Positions 53,671-62,925 are shown, numbered from the stretch's first letter. The stretch: 64,000 nt of DNA from Streptomyces galbus (GCF_005280195.1 NZ_SZPR01000009.1:1-64000), one strand, 5' to 3'. A program made the numbers and translations. Notes: generated by a model from the letters alone, not told the origin.

Positions 53671-55830
53671 TCAGCCCGCCGCGGCCAACACCAACGGCAG
53701 CACCTGCTCACTGCCCGCCCGGCGCAGCAGTCGCGCGGCAACGGCCAGGGTCCACCCGGAGTCGGTGTAGTCGTCGACCAGCAACACGGGTCCGGGAGCG
53801 GCCGCGATCGCCTCGGCCAAGTCCTGCGGGACGGCGAAGGCGCCGGACAGGGCCCGCAGGCGCTGCGCTGAGTTGCTGCGTCGGGCCATGTGCGCGCCCT
53901 CGGGTCCGGTGTACGCCAAGGTGCCGAGGAACGGCAGGCGGCCCACGCTCGCGATGCCCTGCGCCAGGGAACCGACCAGCTGCGGGCGGCTCAGGGACGG
54001 GACCGCGACGATGCCCACCGGCCTGGCCGTCGCGTCCGGAGCCTGGGTGGCCCACCCGCCGGGTGAGCGCGCCCAGTCGGCCAGGACCGCGACAGCGGCT
54101 CGCAGGACGTCGTCGGGGACGGGCCCGTCGGGTGCGTTCTCGGACAGCAGGGGGCGCAGGCGGTTGCCCCAGCCGATGTCGGAGAGCCGGCCCAGAGCGC
54201 GCCCGGTGGAGCACTGCTCGCCGGCCGGGATGCGGCCCTTGAGGTCGATGCCCAGGGCGGGCATCCCCGTGGGCCACATGCGGCGCGGCTCGATCTCCAC
54301 GCCCGGGCGGTCCAGTTCCTCGGCCGCCCCTGTCAGCGCTTCCTCCGATACGGAGGCGTCGATCCACGCGCCGGCGCAGTTGTCGCAGCGGCCGCACGGA
54401 GTGGCCTCCTCGTCGTCGAGTTGCCGGCGCAGGAACTCCATCCGGCACTGGGACGTCGTCACGTAGTCACGCATCGCCTGCTGCTCGGCTGCCCGCTGCC
54501 GTGCCACCCGGTCGTACCGCTCTGCGTCGTACACCCACGGCCGGCCGGTGGAGGTCCAGCCGCCCTTGACCCGCTTGACGGCGCCGTCCACGTCGAGCAC
54601 CTTCAGCATGGTCTCCAGCCGGGTGCGGCGGAGGTCGACCAGGGCCTCCAGGGCCGGCACGGAGAGGGGGCGCCCGGCGTCTGCGAGCGCCGTGAGGGTC
54701 TGGCGCACCTGGGCCTCGGGCGGGAAGGCCGTGTCGGCGAAGTAGCGCCAGATCGCCTCGTCCTCCTTGCCCGGCAGCAGCAGCACCTCGGCGTGCTCCA
54801 CGCCGCGGCCCGCTCGTCCCACCTGCTGGTAGTAGGCGATCGGGGAGGACGGTGAACCGAGGTGCACCACGAAGCCGAGGTCGGGCTTGTCGAAGCCCAT
54901 GCCGAGCGCCGAGGTGGCGACGAGCGCCTTCACGCGGTTCTCCAGCAGGTCGGTCTCGGCCTGCTGGCGGTCGGCGTTCTCCGTGCGCCCGGTGTACGAG
55001 GCGACCCGGAAGCCGCGCTGCCGCAGGAAGGCGGTGGCCTCCTCGGCGGCGGCCACGGTCAGCGTGTACACGATCCCCGAGCCCGGCAGCTCGTCCAGGT
55101 GCTCGGCCAGCCAGGCCAGGCGGTGCGCGGCGTCCGGCAGTCGCACCACGCCGAGTCGCAGGCTCTCCCGTTCCAGGGAGCCGCGCAGCACCAGCGCCTC
55201 GCCGGCCCCGGTGCCCAGTTGTTCGGCCACGTCCGCCGTGACGCGCGCGTTGGCCGTCGCGGTGGTGGCCAGGACGGGCACCCCGGGGGCGAGGTCGGCG
55301 AGCATCGCGCGCAGCCGGCGGTAGTCCGGGCGGAAGTCGTGGCCCCAGTCCGAGATGCAGTGGGCCTCGTCGACCACCAGGAGCCCGGTCGTGGCCGCGA
55401 GCTTGGGCAGCATCTGGTCACGGAAGTCGACGGAGTTGAGGCGTTCCGGGCTGACGAGGAGGACGTCCGTCTCACCGCGCTCGACCTCCTCGTGGATGGT
55501 GTCCCACTCCTCGGGGTTGGCCGAGTTGATGGTGCGTGCCCGGATACCGGCCCGAGCCGCCGCCTCGACCTGGTTGCGCATGAGCGCCAGCAGCGGCGAG
55601 ACGATCACCGTGGGGCCCGCTCCCCGGCGGCGCAACAGCGCCGTGGCCACGAAGTACACCGCGGACTTGCCCCAGCCGGTGCGCTGCACCACCAGTGCCC
55701 GTCGCCGCTCCCGCACCAGCGCCGCGACCGCCTGCCACTGGTCCTCCCGCAGCCGCGCGGAACCTCCCGGAGCCCCGACCAGCTCGGCGAGGACGGCATC
55801 GGCTTCGGCGCGGAGCTCCTGGGTGTCCAT
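53671..55830 (-). CDS. recQ: RecQ-family DNA helicase with a phosphoribosyltransferase-like C-terminus
   Basis: A 719-residue protein. Helicase motifs: I (QRTGWGKS), II (VVDEAHCISDWGHDFR), III (ATTAT), V (ALGMGFDKPD) and VI (QQVGRAGR). The RecQ zinc site is C-R-M-E-F-L-R and C-G-R-C-D-N-C. The last 130 residues (about 590-719) form a second domain ending in VLLVDDYTDSGWTLAVAARLLR, which matches the PRPP-binding loop of phosphoribosyltransferases of the ComF/orotate type. RecQ unwinds recombination intermediates, and the added domain's role is unknown. The ATG at 55830 lies one base after GGAGG, too close, so an in-frame TTG 12 bases upstream is a serious alternative. Confidence 0.88.
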   Translation of the reverse strand: MDTQELRAEADAVLAELVGAPGGSARLREDQWQAVAALVRERRRALVVQRTGWGKSAVYFVATALLRRRGAGPTVIVSPLLALMRNQVEAAARAGIRARTINSANPEEWDTIHEEVERGETDVLLVSPERLNSVDFRDQMLPKLAATTGLLVVDEAHCISDWGHDFRPDYRRLRAMLADLAPGVPVLATTATANARVTADVAEQLGTGAGEALVLRGSLERESLRLGVVRLPDAAHRLAWLAEHLDELPGSGIVYTLTVAAAEEATAFLRQRGFRVASYTGRTENADRQQAETDLLENRVKALVATSALGMGFDKPDLGFVVHLGSPSSPIAYYQQVGRAGRGVEHAEVLLLPGKEDEAIWRYFADTAFPPEAQVRQTLTALADAGRPLSVPALEALVDLRRTRLETMLKVLDVDGAVKRVKGGWTSTGRPWVYDAERYDRVARQRAAEQQAMRDYVTTSQCRMEFLRRQLDDEEATPCGRCDNCAGAWIDASVSEEALTGAAEELDRPGVEIEPRRMWPTGMPALGIDLKGRIPAGEQCSTGRALGRLSDIGWGNRLRPLLSENAPDGPVPDDVLRAAVAVLADWARSPGGWATQAPDATARPVGIVAVPSLSRPQLVGSLAQGIASVGRLPFLGTLAYTGPEGAHMARRSNSAQRLRALSGAFAVPQDLAEAIAAAPGPVLLVDDYTDSGWTLAVAARLLRRAGSEQVLPLVLAAAG

Positions 55831-56145
55831 GCCTCCATGCAACCCGATACCCCGGGTCACCTGCCAATCCACCCTTGTCGATCACCTGTGACGGAGCGTG
55901 ATCGAACCGGTCGTGCCGGGCGGAGCAGGCTTCACGTCCGCCCGGCCTGGGTAGTGATATAAGCCACGCATCGCCGCATAACCGTCGGTGGCCCCAATTG
56001 CTCGTTGCCGCATCCCAGTTCGGCAGGAAGAATTGAGTTCCGCTCCCCGCACGGCTCGCCCGTGGCCCCGGTAGGGGTCTGTTGCGGTGCGCGCTCCCCC
56101 CAATCCGACCCGCCCGCTGTGTGGGCCGTAGCCGAAGGGAGGACC
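55831..56145. other. Divergent gap between recQ and the gene at 56146
   Basis: There is no gene. A perfect 10-bp inverted repeat (55915-55924 with 55937-55946, loop of 12) precedes an unusually AT-rich TATAAG (55958-55963) that could be a -10 box for the plus-strand gene. Confidence 0.45.
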
Positions 56146-56757
56146 GTGACCTTCGGATTCGCTCCGTCCTCGGCGGCATCGTTGGCCGCGGCCGACGCTT
56201 CCGCCAACCGCTTGCTCGAGCCCGCGGAATGGGCCGCAGCCGGCATACCGCTGCTGCGCAACCCGCGCGAGGTCGTGAGCGGGCTGCACGCGCGGCACCG
56301 GCCCGGCCCGGCCACCGCGATCGTGGCCGTGCTCGACCCGGACGAGCGACTCAGGGCCAGCGCCTCGTTCATCCGCCGCCCGGCTCCCGCCGACGGATGG
56401 ATGTTCCGCAACGCACTCCTCGCCCAGCTGCGCCGGATCATTCCGCACGACCTGCGGCGCCGTACACCGGTGCGCACGGCGGTGCTGCTCTACTGCCGCC
56501 AGGGCGACGCGCGCTGGACGGAGGAGGACGGAGCGTGGATGTGGGGGCTGCGTGACGCGTGCACGTTGCACGGGCTGCGCTGCGGGGCGTACATCACCCT
56601 CACCGACGACGGCTGGCAGGTGCTCGGCGAGGGCCGGGGCGGCCGCCGGCCCAGTCTCGGCTCCGCTCCGGAGCCGTTCGCCCTGTCCGAGGTGCCGCCG
56701 CTGCCCCGCACCGGCGGCGCCGCGTCCGACGTCCTGCGCCGCGCCGCCGCGCGCTGA
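56146..56757 (+). CDS. Conserved streptomycete protein, function unknown
   Basis: A 203-residue product I cannot assign to a named family. It begins VTFGFAPSSAASLAAADASA. The rest is a mixed alpha/beta domain with L-H-A-R-H-R-P, L-R-R-I-I-P-H-D-L-R-R-R-T-P and C-R-Q-G-D-A-R-W segments and a proline-rich end. No signal peptide or membrane helix is seen. The GTG at 56146 is chosen because GGGAGG lies 4-5 bases before it. The frame stays open upstream to 56005 but loses coding character. It is divergent from recQ. Confidence 0.75.
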   Translation: MTFGFAPSSAASLAAADASANRLLEPAEWAAAGIPLLRNPREVVSGLHARHRPGPATAIVAVLDPDERLRASASFIRRPAPADGWMFRNALLAQLRRIIPHDLRRRTPVRTAVLLYCRQGDARWTEEDGAWMWGLRDACTLHGLRCGAYITLTDDGWQVLGEGRGGRRPSLGSAPEPFALSEVPPLPRTGGAASDVLRRAAAR

Positions 56758-57090
56758 GCGGCACCGGCCGATCTGGCGATACGGCGGACCGACGGGTCCC
56801 GGCTGATACGCCAGACCCCGGACCAGTCGGCACAGCGCACCTGCCAGAGCCCGCCCGGCACAGTGCACCCGGCTTGGCCCACACGGGGCGGCAGCCGTAT
56901 ACGCCTCAGCCTCCACGCCAGCGCCTCTGGAGGCCCCGGCGAGGACGGTCGTCAGAACGCCCCACCGCGAGCGCCGAACCTCCGTACGGCCACTGGCGGG
57001 CGGGGCCGCCCGGACGGGCGCCCGGGCATGCCGGGCCCGCGCACGCGCCGGCACTCGCCGTCACACACGCGTCAGCCGGCACCGGAGCCC
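56758..57090. other. Gap with no recognised feature
   Basis: This is GC-rich sequence between two convergent genes. Open frames exist on both strands but are short, lack ribosome sites and resemble no protein I know. The hairpin at 57091 ends the region. Confidence 0.5.
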
Positions 57091-57112
57091 CCTCCGGCGG
57101 TGACGCCGGAGG
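57091..57112. terminator. Hairpin terminator after the proline-rich gene
   Basis: A perfect 9-bp stem (57091-57099 with 57104-57112) and GTGA loop, 37 bp beyond the minus-strand stop codon at 57150. Confidence 0.65.
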
Positions 57113-57149
57113 TAGCCGCAGGCGCCTGCCCCGACCGTCGGGACTCGGC

Positions 57150-57779
57150 TCAGACTCCCGCGCCCAGCACCGCGTTGATCTGCTGCGGGTCCCCGCAGGC
57201 GATCAGCAGGGCGCCGGCCCGGGTGCGAGCCAGGGACAGGACGGACTCGACGGCGGAGGCAGGACCTCCGTTGACGGCGACCACGACGACCGGACGCTCG
57301 GACGCCCGGCCCACGGCCTCGGCACCCGCGTAGAAGACGTCGTCCCGCGCGTCGTGCTGCGCCCAGTAGGACGCCTCACCGAAGGACAGTTCGTGGGTGG
57401 CCCACGGGTGCTGCTCGCCGGTGGTGACCACCAGCACGTCACCCGGAGCGCGGCCCGAATCCAGGAGGAGGTCCACGGCCTCCTCGGCGGCGTCCAGCGC
57501 ACCTTCGGCCGAGGCCGGGATCAGCTGGATCTGCGGAGCCGTCGAGGGGGCGGCAACGGCCTGGGCCTGCGGCCCGGGCTTGAGTGCGGCCACGTCGCGA
57601 GGCGTGCGCTGTGCCGGAGCCGTCGGCCGCGGAGGACCGGGGCGGCCGGGGCGCGACGGAGCCGCGGGACGGGGGCCGGGTACGGGGCGGGGGGTCGGCG
57701 CGGTACGGCCGCTGGCCGGCGTGGCGCGGGGACCCTGGGCACTCTCGTGAATCTGAGGCTCCTCGGGAATGAGAGGCAT
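57150..57779 (-). CDS. Proline-rich protein with a C-terminal helicase-like alpha/beta domain, function unknown
   Basis: The 209-residue product has about 95 N-terminal residues dominated by P, R, A and G, then a compact domain (about 100-209). That domain contains A-P-G-D-V-L-V-V-T-T-G-E-Q-H-P and ends A-L-L-I-A-C-G-D-P-Q-Q-I-N-A-V, reminiscent of the C-terminal lobe of UvrD/Rep-type helicases without the ATPase motifs. I start at MPLIPEEPQIHE (ATG 57779). The AT-rich stretch TTTGATAAAAAT directly upstream looks like a promoter rather than code. It lies 68 bp after rnhB on the same strand. Confidence 0.68.
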   Translation of the reverse strand: MPLIPEEPQIHESAQGPRATPASGRTAPTPRPVPGPRPAAPSRPGRPGPPRPTAPAQRTPRDVAALKPGPQAQAVAAPSTAPQIQLIPASAEGALDAAEEAVDLLLDSGRAPGDVLVVTTGEQHPWATHELSFGEASYWAQHDARDDVFYAGAEAVGRASERPVVVVAVNGGPASAVESVLSLARTRAGALLIACGDPQQINAVLGAGV

Positions 57780-57847
57780 GAGCTGATTTTTATCAAACAC
57801 TGGTGCGGTTCGCGCCAGTGGGTGGCACAACAGTGCGAACGGCAGGA

Positions 57848-58549
57848 TCAGAAGTCGAAGCCGAGCTGGCCCGCGACCTCCGGAACGCTCGCGTCCGCCC
57901 AACTGCGGGCCTTCTTGAGGTGCCGCCACTGGGGCAGCGCATCAAGATACGCCCACGACAACCGGTGGTACGGGGTGGGGCCCCACTCCTGCAGTGCGGC
58001 CTTGTGCACGGGCGACGGATAGCCGGCGTTGTCCGCGAAACCGAAGTCTGCATGGTCGGCACCCAGTTCGGCCATCATTTTGTCGCGCTGGACCTTGGCG
58101 AGCACCGAAGCCGCCGCGACGGCCACGCAGGACTGGTCGCCCTTGATCACCGTGCGGACCCGCCAGGGAGCGCCCAGGTAGTCGTGCTTGCCGTCGAGGA
58201 TGACCGCGTCGGGCTGGACCGGCAGGGCTTCCAGTGCCCGTACGGCGGCGAGCCGCAGCGCGGCCGTCATCCCCATGTGGTCGATCTCCTCGTGGGAGGC
58301 GTGTCCGAGGGCGTACGAGGTCACCCACGTCCGCAGTTCCTCGGCCAGTTCGGTGCGACGCTTCACGGTGAGGAGCTTGGAGTCGGTGAGGCCCGCGGGG
58401 GGTCGGCGCAGTCCGGTGACCGCGGCGCACACGGTGACGGGTCCGGCCCAGGCACCGCGCCCCACCTCGTCGACACCGGCAATGATCTTCGCTCCGGTCG
58501 TGGCGCGGAGAGAGCGCTCGACGGTGTGAGTGGGTGGTTCGTACGGCAT
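57848..58549 (-). CDS. rnhB: Ribonuclease HII
   Basis: A 233-residue RNase HII that nicks the RNA of RNA-DNA hybrids, including single ribonucleotides in DNA. Catalytic carboxylates are visible: Asp27 and Glu28 (GVDEVGRG), the Asp in V-I-L-D-G-K-H-D and the Asp/Ser region K-G-D-Q-S. The conserved [10 protein letters not shown] motif follows. The start is the ATG at 58549. It is the first gene of a probable two-gene unit with the proline-rich protein. Confidence 0.95.
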   Translation of the reverse strand: MPYEPPTHTVERSLRATTGAKIIAGVDEVGRGAWAGPVTVCAAVTGLRRPPAGLTDSKLLTVKRRTELAEELRTWVTSYALGHASHEEIDHMGMTAALRLAAVRALEALPVQPDAVILDGKHDYLGAPWRVRTVIKGDQSCVAVAAASVLAKVQRDKMMAELGADHADFGFADNAGYPSPVHKAALQEWGPTPYHRLSWAYLDALPQWRHLKKARSWADASVPEVAGQLGFDF

Positions 58550-58662
58550 GGCGCCCTAAGCGTACGCCGCCGGGATCGCTGCGCGACACCCCGGTTTCCG
58601 ACCCCGCTTTCCCCTGCGGGGATGGTCGTCTCCGGCCGGCGGCCCGCGTCACGCTACCCGGT

Positions 58663-59286
58663 TCAGTCCCCGTCCGGCCGCAGCAACGGCAGCATGAGCT
58701 GGTCGACCATCTCCTCGAGCTCCAGATCCTCCCATTCGCATCCGCGTATCTTGGAGCGGTACATCATCATCGCCGGGACGGCGTCGAAGACGTAGCCGTT
58801 CGTCGCGTCGGGCCGCACCTCCCCCCGCTCGATCCCACGGCTGATGACCTGGTGGAGCAGCTCCACGGTCGGCCGCACGACACTCTCGAAGATCAGCCCC
58901 TGGAAGCGTTCCACCTGCGCCGGATCGCATTCGTGAATCACCGCACGGAGAGCGAATCCAGGGCGCGAGAACATCGCGTCGCGCGCCGTGCGGCACAGCG
59001 CCAGGAGGTCCTCGCGCAGGGTGCCCAGGTCGGGCGCCTCGTCCAACCGCGGCAGCGCGGCCTGGAGGGCATCGGCGACGAGGTCCTCCTTCGACGGCCA
59101 GCGCCGGTACACAGCGGCCTTGCCGGTCTGGGCGCCGGCGGCGACGCCTTCCATCGTGAGGCCGTTCCAGCCGACGGTACTGAGTTGCTCCAACGCGGCG
59201 TCGAGGATCGCGCGTTCGAGCACGGCGCCGCGCCGGCGGGGGGAGGTCGCCTGAGCGGGGGCGACCGTCCAGCGCGAAGTAACCAT
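58663..59286 (-). CDS. TetR-family repressor of the adjacent efflux gene
   Basis: A 207-residue TetR-type regulator. The N-terminal helix-turn-helix (LTMEGVAAGAQTGKAAVYRRW, about residues 43-63) and a C-terminal ligand domain of the TetR_C type are present. It is divergent from a DHA2 efflux pump with two 20-bp palindromes in the shared region, the classic repressor/pump layout. The ATG at 59286 has GGAGAG 7 bases away. Confidence 0.92.
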   Translation of the reverse strand: MVTSRWTVAPAQATSPRRRGAVLERAILDAALEQLSTVGWNGLTMEGVAAGAQTGKAAVYRRWPSKEDLVADALQAALPRLDEAPDLGTLREDLLALCRTARDAMFSRPGFALRAVIHECDPAQVERFQGLIFESVVRPTVELLHQVISRGIERGEVRPDATNGYVFDAVPAMMMYRSKIRGCEWEDLELEEMVDQLMLPLLRPDGD

Positions 59287-59381
59287 CCGAGTCTCTCCAG
59301 GTGCAGGCGAAGCGGGCGGTGCGGGGAAGCGGCGGTCACCGGACGGCAGTTGGGGGACGGAGACCGCCGTACGGCGAAGAC

Positions 59382-59401
59382 AGTGAACGCTTGCGTTCTC
59401 T
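59382..59401. promoter_or_regulatory. TetR operator, site 1
   Basis: AGTGAACGC-TT-GCGTTCTCT, a 20-bp inverted repeat with one mismatch, near the TetR gene's promoter. The same arms as site 2 occur 48 bp away. Confidence 0.8.
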
Positions 59402-59429
59402 AGCGCGGACTCACTACCGTGGACGCAAC

Positions 59430-59449
59430 AGTGAACGCAAGCGTTCACT
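59430..59449. promoter_or_regulatory. TetR operator, site 2
   Basis: AGTGAACGC-AA-GCGTTCACT, a perfect 9-bp-arm inverted repeat, 23 bp before the efflux gene's start. With site 1 it lets the repressor close both divergent promoters. Confidence 0.85.
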
Positions 59450-59472
59450 AAGCCATGCGTGGGGGACTCATA

Positions 59473-61020
59473 GTGACAACCTCTCAGTTGATCGAAGAAC
59501 AGAAACCGGGTGCGGCCCGCCGGCAGGGGCATCCCGGCATCGCGCTCACCGTCATCGCGGCCTGCCAACTGATGGTGGTCCTCGACGCGACGATTGTGAA
59601 CATCGCGCTCCCGCACATTCAAGATGCGCTCGAGTTCAGCACCACGGATCTCACCTGGGTGGTCAGCGCCTACACGCTCACCTTCGGCGGTCTGCTGCTG
59701 CTCGGCGCGCGGGCCGGTGACATCCTCGGGCGACGCCGGGTGTTCATGACCGGCATCCTGCTGTTCACCTTCGCCTCGCTCCTGGGTGGAGTGGCCCAGG
59801 AACCCTGGCAGTTGCTCGCCGCGCGCGCCCTGCAGGGCGTGGGAGGAGCGATCGCGTCCCCCACCTCCCTGGCGCTCATCACCACCACGTTCCCCGAGGG
59901 CCCGGAACGGAACCGGGCCTTCGGAGTCTTCGCCGCCGTGTCGGCGGGCGGCGGCGCCATCGGTCTGCTCACCGGCGGCATGCTCACCGAATGGCTCGAC
60001 TGGCGCTGGGTGCTGTTCGTCAACGTGCCCATCGGCGTGCTGATCGCGTTCCTGACCCCGCTGTACATCAGCGAGTCCGAACGCCACCCGGGACGCTTCG
60101 ACATCGCGGGCGCGCTCGCCTCGACGCTCGGCATGGCCTCCTTGGTGTACGGCTTCATCCGCGCCGCCGAGGAAGGCTGGCGGGACGACCTGACCCTCGG
60201 CTCCTTCGGGGCCGCCGTGGTCCTGCTGCTGGCCTTCGTCTTCATCGAGACGCGGGCCAAGGAGCCGATCACCCCACTGAGGATGTTCGCCGACCGCAAC
60301 CGCTGCGGCACGTACGTGATCATGCTGAGCCTGGCCGCCGCGATGTTCGGCATGTTCTTCTACATCGTGCTGTTCGTGCAGAACGTGCTCGGCTACAGCC
60401 CGATCAAGGCCGGTGTCGCGTTCCTGCCCGTGACGTTCGCGATCGCCCTCGGCGCCGGTCTGTCGCAGCGCTTCCTGCCCGTGCTCGGCCCCAAGCCGTT
60501 CATGGTCAGCGGCACCTTCCTGGTGGTGACCGGTCTCGTCTGGCAGACGTTCATCAGCCCCGACAGTTCCTACCTCGGTGGCGTGCTCGGTCCGATGCTC
60601 GTGTTCGGCTTCGGCATGGGGCTGAACTTCGTGACCGCCACGGTCACGGCGGTCGCGGGCGTCGCCCCTCGCGAGGCGGGCGCGGCGTCGGGACTGCTCA
60701 ACGCCATGCAGCAGGTGGGCGGTTCGCTCGGTCTGTCCATCCTGACCACCGTCTTCGGGTCGGCCAGCAAGGACGAGGCCGAGAAGCAGGTGCCGCGGTT
60801 CCTGGCCGACGGGTCGCCGGAGCAGAAGGCGGAGTTCGCCAGGACGCACCAGCTGCCCGGCCCGTGGGGGCACGAGGTGCTCGCCCACGGCATCTCGACG
60901 GCGTTCATCCCGGCGGCCGCCATGGGTGTGCTGGCCCTGGCCACCGCCTGGTTCGTCATCCGGGTCCGCAGGAGCGACCTGGAGGCCCTGTCCGGCACGG
61001 CCGGCCCGATGGTGGGCTGA
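59473..61020 (+). CDS. DHA2-family (EmrB/QacA) MFS drug efflux transporter
   Basis: A 515-residue transporter with about 14 membrane helices and DHA2 motifs (L-D-A-T-I-V-N-I-A-L-P in helix 1, GARAGDILGRRRVF as motif A, R-A-L-Q-G-V-G-G-A as motif B/C region). It exports lipophilic drugs or antibiotics in exchange for protons. The GTG at 59473 follows GGGGGAC at a good distance. An ATG at 59455 is possible. It is controlled by the divergent TetR regulator. A hairpin at 61064 follows. Confidence 0.92.
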   Translation: MTTSQLIEEQKPGAARRQGHPGIALTVIAACQLMVVLDATIVNIALPHIQDALEFSTTDLTWVVSAYTLTFGGLLLLGARAGDILGRRRVFMTGILLFTFASLLGGVAQEPWQLLAARALQGVGGAIASPTSLALITTTFPEGPERNRAFGVFAAVSAGGGAIGLLTGGMLTEWLDWRWVLFVNVPIGVLIAFLTPLYISESERHPGRFDIAGALASTLGMASLVYGFIRAAEEGWRDDLTLGSFGAAVVLLLAFVFIETRAKEPITPLRMFADRNRCGTYVIMLSLAAAMFGMFFYIVLFVQNVLGYSPIKAGVAFLPVTFAIALGAGLSQRFLPVLGPKPFMVSGTFLVVTGLVWQTFISPDSSYLGGVLGPMLVFGFGMGLNFVTATVTAVAGVAPREAGAASGLLNAMQQVGGSLGLSILTTVFGSASKDEAEKQVPRFLADGSPEQKAEFARTHQLPGPWGHEVLAHGISTAFIPAAAMGVLALATAWFVIRVRRSDLEALSGTAGPMVG

Positions 61021-61346
61021 CCGAGGAACCGGCACACCACGAGCCGGACGGGCCGGGTCACCGGCGGACGCGAGCGCAGCGCGTCCGCGGGGGCCCGGCC
61101 GAGCCCGTTCCCCGATCCGACCCATGGCTCTCCTCCACACCCCGGCGACGAACGCCACCAGCACCATCGACCCCCGCACCCACTCCGCCCACCTCACGAC
61201 CACCACCCCGAGACCTCGCCCGTCCCCTCCAGAAGCACCCGCACCTCACACAGCGGATGTCCGGACAACGAGCCCAAGGTCACTCAGAGTTCCCGATCGG
61301 CACGGAGAGTTTTGAGTTCCGGTCCCCCGGACGGCACAGCGGTGCG
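61021..61346. other. Gap between the efflux and ADP-ribosylglycohydrolase genes
   Basis: Contains the 8-9-bp GC hairpin 61064-61088 (arms 61064-61072 and 61080-61088), probably the efflux gene's terminator. The rest has no supported feature. A 60-codon plus-strand frame from 61123 is rich in T, P and H and lacks a ribosome site. Confidence 0.5.
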
Positions 61347-62252
61347 TCAGACGGACACGGCCGCCCACTCCGGCAGCGGCTCCGTCCGTTCCCCCCACGC
61401 CACCGGCGGTGCACCCGCCCGGCCCGCGGCGACGATCCCTCCCACGATCGCGCAGGTCGTGTCGACGTCCCCGCCGACCTGCGCCGTCGTCCAGAACGCC
61501 GCCTCGTAGTCGCCCAGGGAGCGGGCGGCCGACCAGACGGCGAAGGGGACCGTGTCGTGGGCGGTCGTACGGCGTCCGCAGCCCAGGACCGCCGCGACGG
61601 TGGCCGCGTCGCCGTAGTCGAGCATGTCCTTGGCGCGGCGCAGACCGGCACCGACCGCGCTCCGCGGGACGAGCGCGATCACGTCGTCGAGGAGCGACTC
61701 GGGAGTCGGCGGGCCGCCCGGCGCGGCGGCCAGTGCGGCGGCCGCGGCCACGGCCATGGCGCCGACCACCGCTTCCCGGTGCTGGTGCGTGGGGTAGGCG
61801 GAGATCTCGGCCTGGTGGGTGGCCTGCTCGGGATCGTCCGCGTACCAGGCGCCGAGCGGGGCGATGCGCATGGCGGCGCCGTTGCCCCAGGAGCCCTGTC
61901 CGTTGAAGAGCGCGGCGGACAGCTCGCGCCAGTCACCGCCCTCCCGGACCAGCCGCAGGAGCCGGTTCACGGCGGGGCCGTAGCCCCGGTCGAAGTCGTG
62001 GTGCGCGGCGAAGGACTGCGCCAGGGCGTCCTGGTCGATCCGCCCGTGCTCGGCGAGGACGGCGACGACGGAGCAGGCCATCTCGGTGTCGTCCGTCCAC
62101 TGCCAGGGTCCGGGCGGCAGCTCGCGGCGCTTGAGCAGCGGGACGTTCACCGGGACGAAGAACTGCGAACCCAACGCGTCGCCGACGGCGAGTCCGCGCA
62201 GGGCGGCCAGGGCGCGCTCCTGGCGCCCGCGGGAAGAGGTGTCTGAGATCAT
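61347..62252 (-). CDS. ADP-ribosylglycohydrolase family protein
   Basis: A 301-residue DraG-type hydrolase with the two metal-binding signatures of the family, W-T-D-D-T-E-M (about residues 52-58) and G-G-D-V-D-T-T-C-A (about 260-268). It also has G-L-A-V-G-D-A-L-G near the N-terminus. These binuclear-magnesium enzymes remove ADP-ribose from proteins, nucleic acids or small molecules. The ATG at 62252 gives the conserved start. A GTG at 62264, two bases from the upstream stop codon, would give tighter coupling to the histidine phosphatase gene. Confidence 0.9.
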   Translation of the reverse strand: MISDTSSRGRQERALAALRGLAVGDALGSQFFVPVNVPLLKRRELPPGPWQWTDDTEMACSVVAVLAEHGRIDQDALAQSFAAHHDFDRGYGPAVNRLLRLVREGGDWRELSAALFNGQGSWGNGAAMRIAPLGAWYADDPEQATHQAEISAYPTHQHREAVVGAMAVAAAAALAAAPGGPPTPESLLDDVIALVPRSAVGAGLRRAKDMLDYGDAATVAAVLGCGRRTTAHDTVPFAVWSAARSLGDYEAAFWTTAQVGGDVDTTCAIVGGIVAAGRAGAPPVAWGERTEPLPEWAAVSV

Positions 62253-62265
62253 CGGTTCTGCCACT

Positions 62266-62925
62266 CTATCCGGTGATCCCGTACGATTCCGGGTCACGCC
62301 AGCGGTCGAACGGCCGGTCGAGGGTGTACTTGCCGTCGTCGCCCAGAACGAGCATCCGCATCTCCGCGTTCCCGGGATTGGACAGCGACTCGAACTCGGC
62401 GACCGTCCAGTGGAACCAGCGCATGCAGAACAGGCGCATGGCCAGGCCGTGGGTGACGAGGAGGACGTTCGGCGGGTGGTCGGGGGCCTCGAAGCTGCGG
62501 AAGAGGCTCTCCAGGAAGTTGCCGACGCGGTCGTAGACGTCGGCGCCGCTCTCGCCCTGGGCGAAGCGGTAGAAGAAGTGCCCGTAGGCGTCGCGGTAGG
62601 CCTTCTGCAGGCGCACGTCGTCGCGGTCCTGCCAGTTCCCCCAGTCCTGCTCGCGCAGCCGGGGCTCCTCGCGCACCCGGATCAGCTCCTGGTCGAGGTG
62701 GAAGGCGCGCAGGGTCTCGTGCGTGCGCCGGTACGGGGAGACGTAGACGCTGACCTGCTCGCGGCCGAAGACCTCCCGCAGTGTCTTGCCGGTCTCCTCC
62801 GCCTGCCGCCACCCGCGCTCGGTCAGCGCGAGGGCATGGTCGGGTTCACGCTCGTACACGGTGTCATCAACATTGCCCGTTGACTCCCCGTGGCGGACAA
62901 GGACGATGCGCCGTGGTCGTGCCAT
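62266..62925 (-). CDS. Histidine phosphatase (phosphoglycerate mutase-like) family protein
   Basis: A 219-residue branch 1 histidine phosphatase. The RHGE motif holds the phospho-accepting His12. A second catalytic His lies in L-L-V-T-H-G-L. The sequence lacks features of a true glycolytic mutase (shorter, no long insert), so it is more likely a phosphatase of unknown substrate. It lies directly upstream of the ADP-ribosylglycohydrolase gene on the same strand. Confidence 0.9.
   Translation of the reverse strand: MARPRRIVLVRHGESTGNVDDTVYEREPDHALALTERGWRQAEETGKTLREVFGREQVSVYVSPYRRTHETLRAFHLDQELIRVREEPRLREQDWGNWQDRDDVRLQKAYRDAYGHFFYRFAQGESGADVYDRVGNFLESLFRSFEAPDHPPNVLLVTHGLAMRLFCMRWFHWTVAEFESLSNPGNAEMRMLVLGDDGKYTLDRPFDRWRDPESYGITG

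Noticed and set aside
55882..57054. 390-codon minus-strand frame opposite the gene at 56146
   Set aside because: It is antisense to a gene with a good ribosome site and coding bias, and shows no recognisable domain.
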